Of a stretch of DNA of 64,000 nucleotides, positions 14,101 to 24,800 are shown piece after piece. The position numbers and the translations under genes are program-made. The notes under the pieces were generated by a model. That model was given only the letters and a program-made list of their open reading frames with translations, was not told the origin of the DNA and did no database searches. Every line of letters starts with the position of its first letter. The first letter of the stretch is position 1. Source of the stretch: Bilabrum cf. latius (lineage: Eukaryota; Bigyra: Bicosoecida; Bigyra; Bicosoecida); contig OZ237749.1 of the NCBI GenBank assembly GCA_965178125.1, positions 434,001 through 498,000 of the forward strand, read 5' to 3'.

Positions 14101-15173
14101 AGCATTGGTTGTTTGTGACGCAAGGTTTAACCAACACTGGCGATGACAATGCGCAGTTCACGTGCAGAGGCTAGAACGTACTCGCGGGGCTTCCGCCGGG
14201 CATCGGCGGATTCTAGCGATCTGGGTTTGGCATCGAACTCACGATGAGGCTGGTTGCTTTGCCCGCTGAAGGATCGATCCCAATGTGGCCTGTGCGGGCC
14301 CTGCAAACCCTTGCGCGATACATGCACCACAGCAAGAACGTCTTCATGGAGCATCACTTCACACCGTCGCTATTCAAGAGAGACGACTGCATCCCGGGAC
14401 ACGTCACATTCGGGAGAGACCCGCAGCTGCCCGCAGGTATCCTTACAAAGCACGGTGTTGTGGAGTTTTTGCAAGTGATAGGATTGGTGGGGGATGAGTT
14501 TCAACTCGGCCAGCAGTGGTCATTCGGTGGGATGCTTAGGCTACTGAAGGCTGCCCGACATCATGCCGTTTAGGTCGGCCCACTGGGACTCATCGACAGG
14601 AATCGGAGGACTTCTGCTTTCAAAGCTTGCCCCGATCTATTGCGCATTGCCAAGCAGAGGCAGGCAGTCGAGGGTGCCAGCACAGGGTAGTTGTCTGGCG
14701 ATATGACATGGCGGGCCGGATCCGACTCCTTCAAACTAGACGGCTCCCTGATGATGACCAACGCAAGGCTTCGGATGACCGTCCCTGTCCTGCACGCAAT
14801 CGTTCAAGCGCTCAAGCACAGGCTGCGCCATGGGAAGCCAATGCTGTTTCATGATACGGGGTAGGCTCCTGCAGTCGATGACAGGGAAGGGAAAGACGTA
14901 CTGCTTGTGCCTGATGCGGTCAGCGCCGACCAGCACGCGCAGTTTGGGCCTGAGCTATACGTCGCCAGCGCAATGCAGCCACTCGTGTGCACTCCTTCGC
15001 AGCGACTTGTGGTGTTTGTGGACCGTGTGGCCGCAGAGCGGGTCGCTGACGCTATTGACTCGCTGCAACTGGACGAAAGCTCTGTATTGCCTGCCACGAT
15101 CTCGCTGCAGCCTCACTTGCCCCTGCAGCTGCTCGTGATACCCAATGAGGAGACTGAAGGCGACTATGCGTGA
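8166..15173 (+). CDS. CLU-domain and SUFU-domain fusion protein
   Basis: One uninterrupted frame of 2336 codons, ATG 8166 to TGA 15173, with 17 in-frame TAGs and no TAA or TGA. Residues about 35-260 match the CLU (clustered mitochondria) domain: RWNEQLQS, IHNGVLLKF, VYGSADGGHTVH, then ADIEGH and YLLDAARLMP. A low-complexity Ala/Thr/Ser-rich linker follows (about 310-500). Residues about 715-1060 resemble the CLU central region (GVPFRAFGRV, then VVLAAAVVRALRRIV). A helical, possibly TPR-like stretch follows (about 1070-1750). Residues about 1945-2335 match Suppressor of fused: FPEHWLFVTQGL, SGFGIELTMRL, HGVVEFLQVIGL and a C-terminal half beginning LRMTVPVL. CLU proteins act in mRNA binding and mitochondrial positioning. 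SUFU binds transcription factors in Hedgehog signalling and also occurs in bacteria. I know of no described protein joining the two. All TAGs lie after codon 1066. It converges on the HMCES gene. Confidence 0.85.
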
Positions 15174-15394
15174 GGTTTGATGGATGCTGGTGATAAACTA
15201 TCTGGGCTATCTGGATACGTTGGTTGTGGGGATGCGGAGTAAACATGGGCCTTGGGTCAGCATTGCGTGAAATTAGCCGACGTGGCGCTGTAGAGTAGTG
15301 TGCTAGAGGCAGTGCTCAAGCAGGGTGTGGGGCCCTTGCAGCCATGGCATTTATTCGATTCGATTGTGCTTTGTAGTCTTGGAGAACTCATGCA

Positions 15395-17025
15395 TCAAGA
15401 GCCTTTCTTCAGAAAAGCAAGCATGGATTTTTGGCCACGTGCGGGCAGGCTGGCCCCCTTCTTTGACTTTGGCGATTTTCGCCTGCCAGGACTACCATGT
15501 TGTGCCAGGATCCCTCCCAACCTCTACGGCGACATGCGAGCCTTCTTGCCCATTGGAGGCCGAACATCCTCTTCTTTTTGACGCTCCTGAGCCTCAGTTG
15601 CTCCAGACGATGAAACTCCGCCGTCTTCTCGTTCACCGCTGTCGCTATCGCTCGAGGAATCGTCCAGGAGAGACACCTCGCCGGCCGCTGCGGCACCCGC
15701 TCCGCCGGTGCCTCGGCTTCGTTTCTAGCCGACAACGGCACCAGAAGTCCCACTTGGATCGGTCGAGTCCGCAGCTGCTTCGGCTTGCAGACCAGAAGGT
15801 GTAGATGACGGCGTTGCTGATGAGCTGCTTGTGGCCGTCACGCCGAGCGCAGAGGACTCTCCTGCTTTGCTACTTGAGGGGCCAACACTGGCAGAAGCTG
15901 AGCTTTCGCCGTCACCACCCGTGGCTGATGCAGCTTTCTCTGCCCCACTTCTTGTACTTCCCTTTCCACCTGCCGCCTTCTTGCCTCCAACGAAGAAACG
16001 CTTGATGCTGGCGGCCTCTTTCTTCCGCTTGATCGCTTCTAGGTCGAGCGGCTCGGATGTGTCTGGCTCCCGGTACCTCATGTTCGATACCTTCCTGTCG
16101 ACAGGGTGCCACCTAAGCTTCGGCGCATGCTCGGGACTCAGTTTCTTCCGCAATGCGGGCTCGTACATGAACTTATCAAACGGGACCTTGTCAGTACGGA
16201 GCCATTCGTCAGCGTCGTCCCAACTCGCAAACATGACCGGCATCCGCGTATGTATCGCGCTGAAATCTTTGGACGAGTTCTCTGTAACTATAGCGTACGA
16301 GTATAGTTTGACAGGCTTTCCATCTTCGTCGACGGTGTCCCAAATATCCCAAAGGCCCGCAATCAGGAGTGGGGCAGCGCGGTCGTCTTCGTCATCCGCC
16401 GTAGTATTGCCGTCGGGGTTCGAGCCGGCTTGCACAAAGTACGGCTGCTTGAAGCGCTCACCATCCCTCTCCTCCGTGTGCCATTCGAAAAACCCTTCCA
16501 CCAGTATGACACAGCGCCGGCGATTCACGAGATTGCGAAACGTTGGCAGCTAGTGGCAGGTCTCGCTCCGAGCGTTCATGCACCCGTCACACTGCCAGCA
16601 GTGCACGGCGAAAACGGCCTGCCAAAAGAACTCAAAAACTCACAAAAGCTGTTGAGACCCCAATGCATGGAGCGAACGACACGGATGTATTCACCGCTAG
16701 ACGCACCACTCCCACTGCTCGGCGACTTGGACGTAGTTGCAGAAGAAGCATCGGCACTTTCGCGTACAGCACTCGGCAGAAAAGATGGCTTCTCGTAGTA
16801 CACCACCGGGGTAACCATGCCTGGTATACAATTGTATTGAGGTTTGTCTGCGATTATAGGGATAAACAGACTGTATATGCATCGAATGCAGTGAGAAGAA
16901 ATGCTGGATCGCTGGAATATCCACGTGCTTTCACATTTGTCTTCGTCAATCCACCTTTTTGCTGGAACCCTTGCTTTGCGATACACGGTAGATTTCTTGA
17001 AGGCGCACCTAGTTCGCCCACACAT
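15395..17025 (-). CDS. HMCES: HMCES/SRAP abasic-site DNA-protein crosslink protein
   Basis: Begins MCGRTRCAF, so Cys2, the catalytic residue that crosslinks to abasic sites in ssDNA, is present. Further SRAP motifs follow: YNCIPG (near 16830), VVRSMHWGL (near 16660), NARSET (near 16570), RRRCVILVEGFFEW with the catalytic Glu, and LRWHPVDRKV with the active-site His. A TAG (16550-16552) sits two residues after NARSET, where the human protein has Glu. Two more TAGs (15725-15727 and near 15534) fall in a disordered, Lys/Arg-rich tail that ends at TGA 15397-15395. Between MHWGLNSF and NARSET the frame shifts by one. A GTGAGT donor follows the first motif, but neither nearby CAG acceptor restores the frame. 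I therefore leave that splice, or a sequence error, unresolved. The stretch between MCGR and YNCIPG could also hide an intron. Confidence 0.88.
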
Positions 17026-17378
17026 TGCACAGAAAATATTGATTGTGTGTGCGCTGCAGCAACTGCAAGAAATGCAGAATTATCACGCAACTTGTTGCAA
17101 CCAGACACACCACTGAGGGCTTGTGGGGGACCACATTGATGGCGAATGAAGGGGACTCGGCGGTGTAGGCTGAGATTGGGGGGCCTTTGGCCTGAAAGGG
17201 TCGGGGGTCTTGTAGTCCTTGTTTGAGGACTCCTCTGGATTCAGGTGATCACTCGAACTCCTTCGGGGGCAACGGTGCATCTGGGTGCTTGTGGAATCTT
17301 TACCCAACAATGTATTTCTGTATTTTCTGTATTTCTGTACACACAAAAATGTGTCACAAATACAGCGACCCTGGGTGC
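17026..17378. other. Intergenic region upstream of HMCES
   Basis: 353 bp between the HMCES start and the end of the beta-helix gene, both on the minus strand. It would hold the HMCES promoter and the 3' UTR of the upstream gene. An extra short 3' exon of the beta-helix gene could lie here, because a GTGAGC donor sits exactly at that gene's end. Nothing else recognised. Confidence 0.4.
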
Positions 17379-19854
17379 TCACCAGCACTATTCAGAATTG
17401 CCCTGTTCGACAACTTCCCACGCTGAAGCCTCTTCAGCGGTGAAGTCCGTGAGAGTTTGGTTGGGAGCCCCAGCCAGGCATTGGGTGTTGCCGATCAGCC
17501 TGTTGTGCACGGGAGTGCAGTACTTGTCACCAAGAGCCCGGGTCAGGTGCGGGAAAGCTGCCTTCCAAGCGGGCTTCTGAGATTGCTCGGTGAGTGTCTG
17601 GTTGTTCTGCCCATGGCAGCTCGCCTCCTGCCAGCCGAGCCCGCGGTCATCAATGTGAATCGCTACTGCCTTGGTGCGATTCAGGGCGAAATAGTTGCCT
17701 CTCACTGTGGTATTGCGCCCACCGCCGATGAACACGCCCTTGTTGCAATCGATGAACGTGTTGTTCTCGATCGTCCACCACGACATTTCGCTGCGCGATC
17801 AAGGGAAGGAAGAAATGACGACAGCGCGGACAGGTTGGTGCAAGTGCTACTTGATTCCGATGATGGCGCAGTATTCGACTAGCGGTGGTGGTTGGAGTCA
17901 TCACCTGGACCCATGGCACCCCAAGGACTACATAGTAACAGTACGCTAGATGCCGACAGGATGCAAGTGTGAGCAGTGAGCAAGTGCGACGGCCCCGGCA
18001 ACCACTGCATACCATGTGCATGGCAGAATCACTCACTCGTCCAGGTAGATGGCCTGCACCGAAGGAAATCCCAGAGCCACGGGTTCGATGTTGTATACCC
18101 TGCGGAACGTGTTACCCACAAGACTCGAGTTTGGGTTGATGAAAGCCTCGCCGCTCTGCCCGCACGTATAGAACGCGCCCGAGTCCGACACCTCCCAGCT
18201 GACTGCGATGTAGATATTGAAAGAAGCAAGTGCAAGCGCCTCGCAGGGTGAACGTAAGGGGCGCGCAAAAGCGATGCATGCAGGGGGAGGTGATCGTGTC
18301 GCTACTCCCAAGACCTCAGGTGCAGCTATTTGGAAGGCTTAGGTTCTCACCGTCTTCGATCACGTTGCCTCGCACCACCGTGTTTACCCCTGAATAAATA
18401 TTTCCACCGCCCATCATGCCTTGATGCGGCCCGTTGAACACATGGTTGTTCTCCAAAACGACACCCACTCCGCCCCAGTTGATTCCCGGCATGTAGGTCC
18501 GCTTCCAGCGACCCATCTGGTGGATGCTCGTGTTTCTCACCACGATGCCGGAGGGCTTCAATGCATCGAAATCGGCCGGTGGACCCGAAACGCCGACTCC
18601 CACGCAGCCTACGCCATACACTTCCGAAGAATCGATCAAAGTGCCGGCTGAGTCGTCGATGGAGATGCCACGCTAGCCATGCAGAGCCGACACCACGCTT
18701 GAGACAATAATGTTGGTGCAGTTCCCGCCCGTGCAGTTGATCCCCGACCCCCGCGAAGATTCCAGGACCAAACCTTCGAAGCGAATGTTCTTCGTGCCTG
18801 GCAAAAGCTGGAATACATCCTGTGCAACGCCGAAATAAGCGCCGTCGTTCACGGCTGGTCGGCTCACACCCCGCCGCCCCGCAAGCATGGGAGCAGCTGC
18901 TCGCTGCTCCTCCGAGTTGCCGTCGAACCGCTCCAAATCGGACTGGGAGGGAGGGTAGAAGTACAGCGTGAGATCCGGGTCGGCTGTGTCGACATACCAT
19001 TCCCCTGGTGCGTCGAGTTCTGACAAGAGGTTGATCCCGATGAATCGTGCATTCTTTTTCCAAGCGGCCGGACGCGTCGCATTCGCAATGGATACGAGGG
19101 CGCCTCCTCCATTCGGGAGAGCAGACACGCCCGAGATTTTTTCGTACTCGTCAGCCCAGTCGATGGAGACGTATCCGTGGATCCAGGGGTCGCTCTCTTT
19201 GGACCAACGAAGTGGCCGGCTGCTTGTCGTGTTGAACCACGCTGCAGTGCCGCCGTCCGCATGAGCGAAGATCCAGGAACCGTTCGCAGCGATGTTCGGG
19301 TACCTCGCCAGCGGCATCCAAGCGGAGTTGTATGACATGACGGCTCGGTTGTGCTGGCAATCGATCAGGCCACCGGAAAGGAACGATCCGACCTGATCAT
19401 CGGTGATTCCAAGCTTAGCCAGCGATGTGCACACGACCGAATCCGGCAAGCCTGCTTCAAGCAGCGCAGGATGCTTGCTCTGGCTTCCAGAGCAAGACCC
19501 CCAAGCATCCTATGGAATATGAACACCTCCAGACACCTTCGTGACTGCACCTGCATCTGTCGATTTGATCACGAGGGGTACGTCCGGTGAAAACCCAGAA
19601 TCTTCGGCCTGAAGTTTAATCGGCGCCTCTCCAGCGTACACGCCTGGCAGGACGTTGATAAACGCACCGTTTTCTTTCGATTTGCTACGCATCGTTGATA
19701 TTGCTTTTGTAATACTTCGCAAAGCTGAACACGGAGAGGTTCCAGAGTTTGCGTCGCTGCCGTTCGTGGCGACGTATAGATCTACTTGAGCAGAGGCTGA
19801 GCCTGTGAAAGCTACGAGCGCAATCAGACTAGGGATGAAAGTAGCATACTACAT
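17379..19854 (-). CDS. Secreted right-handed parallel beta-helix protein
   Basis: Exons 19854-18351, 18202-18037 and 17790-17379 (GT-AG introns 18350-18203 and 18036-17791) sum to exactly 694 codons, ending at TGA. The start is ATG followed directly by TAG (19851-19849), so residue 2 would be Gln. The next residues form a classic signal peptide ending ASA, then LYVATNGSDANSGTSP, the usual opening of secreted parallel beta-helix or pectate-lyase-like proteins. Helix rungs are visible: RFEGLVLESS, IVVRNTSIHQ, VLENNHVFNG, VVRGNVIEDG, WTIENNTFIDC, TTVRGNYFALN. Other TAGs fall in the N-terminal part (VHIP-TAG-DAW), between rungs (LHG-TAG-RGI) and three codons before the TGA. Likely extracellular polysaccharide binding or cleavage; the substrate is unknown. 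The 3' end may be spliced further. Diverges from HACD. Confidence 0.85.
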
Positions 19855-20514
19855 ACAGAGACGCATTTTATTTCCGTGCGTCTGGTCGTGGATACATGTT
19901 GCCGCGCGCACACCCTCAGGTTTGCGGAACCACCCCCACGCTCATCTACTCGTGACGAACTGCGGCAGCGAACCTAACAGAGTCAAGATATCTAGTCAGA
20001 AATTCTCCATTCCGAGACCTGCACCACCAGCCTCGTGGCCTGCGCGCTTTCCGGCCTGGTCAGCACGTCCCTGGCCGCCACGGTCCACTGCAGCAGCTCA
20101 CTCACCCGCAGCGCCGATCGCCTGGACCACATGGCGTGCATCTCGCGGAACATCGCATACCGATCCACAGGCTGCCGCACAGCAACTACATGTGTCTGCC
20201 CGTACCGACACACCCAGCATGGACCCAGTGCGGTCGGACCATGGTTGCACACTGCACCTACTCGCAGCTAGCAGTGCCGGGAGGGGGTGCACCTACTTGC
20301 TACTAGCAGCGGCAAACACGAGATCAACTGGATTCGGAGCATGTCTATGGCACTTGTTCACATTTCAACTCGCACTATACACTGCAAAACAAAACAAAAT
20401 GCTTCAAAGCAAGCGAGCAAACTGCAAGCCTCGTCATGGTTAAAAACACTCGTCACATGGAGAAGCACAGGCAGCGAGGCTGCCAGTGGGGGCCAGATTC
20501 CTATCGATTCAGCC
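19855..20514. other. Divergent intergenic region with a gene fragment
   Basis: 660 bp between the starts of the beta-helix gene (-) and HACD (+), so both promoters are expected here. About 160 bp inside it (20029-20186) is a detached copy of a transcription-factor C-terminus, listed separately. The rest shows no recognisable gene. Confidence 0.5.
20029..20186 (-). pseudogene. Detached C-terminal fragment of the Zn2Cys6 family (TF2-like)
   Basis: On the minus strand this stretch encodes VAVRQPVDRYAMF, then HAMWSRRSALRVSELLQW, then ARDVLTRPESAQATRLV. It is almost base-for-base the last exon sequence of TF2 (about 32118-32281, plus strand). By eye only a few bases differ, for example a CAG-to-CGC change after YAMF. 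Identity stops just before the TF2 stop codon, after which this copy reads a short unrelated tail to TGA. Upstream sequence shows no zinc cluster or other family module, so it is most likely a dispersed duplication remnant. It could instead be a terminal exon of an unrecognised gene. Confidence 0.7.
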
Positions 20515-21485
20515 ATGGCTACGGATAGAAAGAACAAGAAACCTAGTACTGTTGTTTCAGCGTACTTGACTGCTTACAATTTCGCGTCATTTGTGGGATG
20601 GGCAAGCGTGCTGGTGCTGACAATCAAGAGATTGCTTGACGTCAAGTATTTTGACAAGATCGGCAGCGTAGACTTGTGAGACCATTATGTAATGCTGCTC
20701 TTATCATTATATGTGTCATCTTCCTGGCTTGATCCGCGCTTAACCGCAAGACCAAACCACCTGGCACGCAGCTCCACGATCCCCCCAACGTTCCCCGAAA
20801 TCAACGGACTGTACCGCGAGATCGGGTTCGTAACCCTGTGGGTGCAAACCGGTGCTGTCTTAGAGATTGTCCACTCTATCTTGCGCCTGGTGCGCTCGCC
20901 TTTCCTGACGACGTTCCTGCAGGGTAAGCATGACTGACAAGGTTTCAGTTGCGATGCGCCCAACAGCCAACATTGCTCCCTATGCCTAATTAACTTGTCC
21001 CTGTCGCAGTGATGTCTCGCATCTACATTGTTTGGGGCATCCTCTACCTGGCTGACGATGCGCACAACTCGTTCTACCACGCAATGATGTGCATCGCCTG
21101 GTGCTGTGCTGAGCTCCCGCGCTACTTGTTCTACACGCTGAAAGAGATCACGGGAGATGCAAACAAAGTACCTTTCCCTCTCTTCTGGCTGCGCTACAGC
21201 GTCTTTGCAATCCTGTACCCGATTGGCATCTCCGGCGAGTGGATCGTGTCGTGGCTCTCGCTGGCGAAGATCGAGAAAGAGGGCAAGATCGACTGGGCCC
21301 TGGGGCCGCAGAACCCCTACAACTTCGTGTACTGGCACGCTGGGGTCATCTACTTTGTTCTCTTCGTACTGTACCCCTTCGGCTCTTACATGATGTACAC
21401 GCACATGCTCAAGACGAGGAGCAAGACCTTCCAGAAGCGCGCCGAGGCTCTCAAGGACATGCAGGAGCGCGCCAAAGCTGAATAA
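20515..21485 (+). CDS. HACD: 3-hydroxyacyl-CoA dehydratase (HACD/PHS1 family)
   Basis: ER membrane enzyme that dehydrates 3-hydroxyacyl-CoA in very-long-chain fatty-acid elongation. Exons 20515-20675, 20772-20923 and 21010-21485 (introns of 96 and 86 bp, GT-AG) total 263 codons. Family motifs: YLTAYNFASFVGW at the first membrane segment, LEIVHSILRLVRSPFLTTF, then AELPRYLFY and LRYSVFAILYPIGISGE. The last contains the catalytic Tyr and Glu seven residues apart, as in yeast Phs1. Length is normal for the family. It is one of the few genes here with no in-frame TAG. It ends at TAA, and TGA follows five codons later in the same frame. If TAA were also sense, the tail would gain six residues. Converges on TF1. 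Confidence 0.93.
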
Positions 21486-21806
21486 GAGGCCAAGAACCAG
21501 TGAATTGTGGCAACTCCCAGTCATTTGCCCCTGTGCGTGGCTCCCAAGCGCGCGTAGGTGTGGTTTTGTTGGTGAGCAGGACGTTGTCTTCGTGCCGGGC
21601 GGTACATCCATTGATGTGATCAAGATCCGTGATCCGTGCTCAGCACTAGACAAAAATAACTCAAACTCAAATTGGCTGCAATCACAAGTGTCGTAAAGAT
21701 GGCCCTCTTTATCCATGAATCTCTTTGCGATCCGCCGGAACTCACCAGTCCTCAGTGCAACACGATCCCGGGTGCCATTACCTCTTCATCCACTCTCCTC
21801 AGGTCA
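21486..21806. other. Convergent intergenic region between HACD and TF1
   Basis: 321 bp between two converging 3' ends. Its right part is one unit of an imperfect tandem duplication of the TF1 C-terminal coding sequence (listed separately). Nothing else recognised. Confidence 0.5.
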
Positions 21807-21863
21807 TCACCAATCCTCACTGTGGGACGCTGCCATTACCTCTTCGTCCACTCTCCTGAGGTC
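21741..21863. repeat. Imperfect tandem duplication at the TF1 3' end
   Basis: Two units of 65 and 58 bp (21741-21805 and 21806-21863) share most bases. Read on the minus strand, both encode DLRRVDEEVMA. Across those eleven codons the only two differences are synonymous (CTC/CTG and GAC/GAT). The unit nearer the gene carries the TF1 stop. The other lies just past it, one base out of frame. Confidence 0.8.
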
Positions 21864-24800
21864 TGCACCGCTCGGCCTCCTCGCCTAATCGAAGAGGTTC
21901 TGAAACTGCCGCAGTTCAGACACCCTGACCACTTGCCGGGTCTAAAATAGCCCCTCTAGTGCGAATAGAGAGGTGGATGCGTCAACGGTGGTGCCCCCTG
22001 CCTTGTCCTATGCTTTGGATCCGACCCTGCCCATGGCATCCGCAGGCCCAGCCATCAGCTCAACACCAGTTGCGATTCCATCGGGGCCGTTCTACCCGGC
22101 ACCACCACTCGCGCTGTCATCGCTGCTCTGCGGTGCCATTGCTCCAATCGACATGGTGGCAACCTTCTGGAATGTTCGGAGGGCCCTCTTCATCGGCACG
22201 CTGCCTGCCGATATAGAGGACCACTCTCCGCCCGATGACTCCGACGACTCGCTGCCGGGCTTGGATTCGACAGGCACGCTGCTTGGGCTTGCGTTGCCGT
22301 GCGACTCCGGGCCAAAGGGCGACGCATGGCCGCTGGCTGGTGTGTACGTGGAGCCCACTGAGTCCAAGGGCGGCTGCTCCGCTGTCTCGGCGCGTGACGG
22401 GCCAGCGGTGCCGCTGTTTCCCACTCGCATGGTAACTCGGTGATCCTGCGATTCTGCGCCTTCATTCATGGAATTGCCAGCCCAGCCACTTTCTATTCTG
22501 ATTCGTTTCGGATCTCTTTCATCCTACTGGGATCCTGTCGATCGGAATGCAGCGGCTGGCACTGGTGCCTCTGATTCGCTCACCACTCTGAACGTATCCT
22601 GAGAATTGGCCTGGTGGCCAATGTGCCGAGTGCTCGAACTTGTTACTGTCTACTCTGCTCTCCTTGTTTTATTATTTCCAGAGACATGGTCTGCGCCACC
22701 ATCTTCGTCGTCTGCATCCGTCATCATTGCGGCGGCTGTATCGTCATCTGCCTCGGCTTCGCCGTCGCCACCCAGTAGATCCAGCCCAACGCTGGCACGA
22801 CACCCCGCAAACGGATCCACGTTGAACTCGAATGCGTCTCGGATGACCTCAACCACGGGATCCTGCATGGGTAGGCCTAGTTCCATTGCGAACTCAAGGG
22901 CGTCCTCATGTTCTGTCGCCTGCTCCGACAAGGACATGCCCGAGACGGAGTCGGAGCAGCTGAAACTGGTATCCATCGAATCCGACCGCTTCCTTTTACT
23001 GCCAATACCAGGCTTGGACTCGCCAACAGCACTGGACTCAGCAGCAGCCGCATGCTCGCTCGTTTGGCTCCTATCGGGGACTGGCTGCGAGTTCGTCGAA
23101 CTAGCAGAAGAACTTGAACGTATTTCCTAGCCGGCTGGAGCATCACCAAATCTTGCGAGCGGCGCTGCAGCACCCTGCTCTTCCAGAGCTTCGTCTATCA
23201 GCTTGGCCAGCTCTGCCGGCGTGCAGGAGCTGGCGGGCGGCAGCTCGAAAGACTGCATTTTCCCCACGTCTAAAGGAGTTTCGATCGGAATCACAACCAT
23301 CGTCACGGCCCGCGGCACTGACCCTAGCCATTCAAGCACGGCTGCCATGTTGCATTTAAGCCGTGAGCACAGCATGCGATCCTCAACAAATCGCCGAACT
23401 TCGTCTATGGCTTGGTTTACCTTCCCAAGCTACGACTGCAGACTTCCTATGCTGGCACTTGACGCAGGACCAGCGGAGCTTGCGATTCGCGCCCCTGCAC
23501 CTCTCGAACTGCTTGAACTGCTTGAAATTGATGCGGGCCTTGATGGCAGGCGTGGCTGGTCAAACGCGATGCTTGCCGCGTCTGCCTCCCCATCCGTCGC
23601 TTGGTCCAGCCTCTGCGGCTCGACGAGAAGCTCCTCCTCAAGCCCGTCAAAGGCTTCCACGCCGACTGAACCGGCTGATAGTGCCTCCGCTATTTCTGCC
23701 TGCAGCTTTCCCTTCCGGGTATCGAGTTGCTAATGCAACCCTACGAGCGTCATGCAAGCAGCACCCGACACTTCGTCGCAGATGGCATACCGAAGCACAT
23801 CCAGTCGGTACACGACCTGCCTCTGTCTCTGCAGGAGGGCCCCAAGGAGCTTTGATGAGCTTTCCATTGTCTCAATGGGCATATTTTCCGGCAGGTCTAT
23901 GACCTTGCATCGCTCCATAGCATCTGCAACTGGGTTGGAGCCAGCAGCTACCGCTTTGGCCGCAGCTCGATTCATTACACCCTGAGCGAATTGCATCGTC
24001 TCAGGGTGCACAATGCCCCTAAAGCATGCAACAGACGATGACGAAAGCCTGGATGCCTGCTCCGCGTCTCTATCTGCCAAGTAGCGAAGCACTCTCTTGC
24101 TGTTAGCACCCGATGGCAGATCGGGCCTCCCGCCTGGCAGGATCCTCCGCTGCAATGCACCCAGCGTGCGAGGACCCCTCCAGACCCAGTTGTATCCTCT
24201 GGAGCTTAAGAACATGGACATGTTTGCGGGCACTCTGCTCCTGCCGAACAGCACGCGGACAGTGCCCCTGCTGTCTCTCTGCACGAGCATCCTGGGTGTC
24301 GGCATGCCTCGGTGGATGGACACAGTCATGGCACGACTGGAAACGCGATCCGTCGCTTTTGACTCGTCGTCATCGAGACCCGTGTGAGAGTCTCGTGCTG
24401 GTGGTGACACTGCAAGCAGGACCTGATCCGGATGAGCGTCTACAAAACCAAGGCCGGGCCAGCCTCTGCCACCACTCTGCTGCAGTGCGGTAGCGAACGA
24501 GAAGGAGCCCCCGGTGCCGCCTCGTGCTGGTGCTGGACCTGTCGACGATGCAAGTGTGCCGCCGGTATCCTGTGGTGCAAAGCCCACATGAATGCCGGTA
24601 CCAAGCTGCACAAGCTTTTTGCTGTCTCGGTCGGCCACCGATACCGCAGAAGCAGCGCCACGAGCAGCTGGAGCTGGAGCTAGCCCTGCGGCGGCTCCTG
24701 CCACATCAAGAGAAGTCGGCCTGGAATTGCTGCTATTCACCGTGCTTCCATTCCACATGCTGCTACCGATACTGCTGCTGCTACTTGCGACCAATGCACC

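Noticed and set aside
11364-15173. A separate SUFU gene downstream of a CLU gene
   Set aside because: The frame is continuous through 11364-15173 with only TAG codons, and there is no TAA, TGA or strong intron between the domains. Kept as one gene, though transcript data could split it.
21483-21500. TAA also reassigned to Gln (HACD reading on to TGA)
   Set aside because: Only a few codons follow, and no in-frame TAA is seen inside any domain across about 16,000 codons.
20685-21716. 343-codon ORF on the minus strand
   Set aside because: It is antisense to the HACD exons and introns, which carry clear catalytic motifs. The ORF has no recognisable domain.
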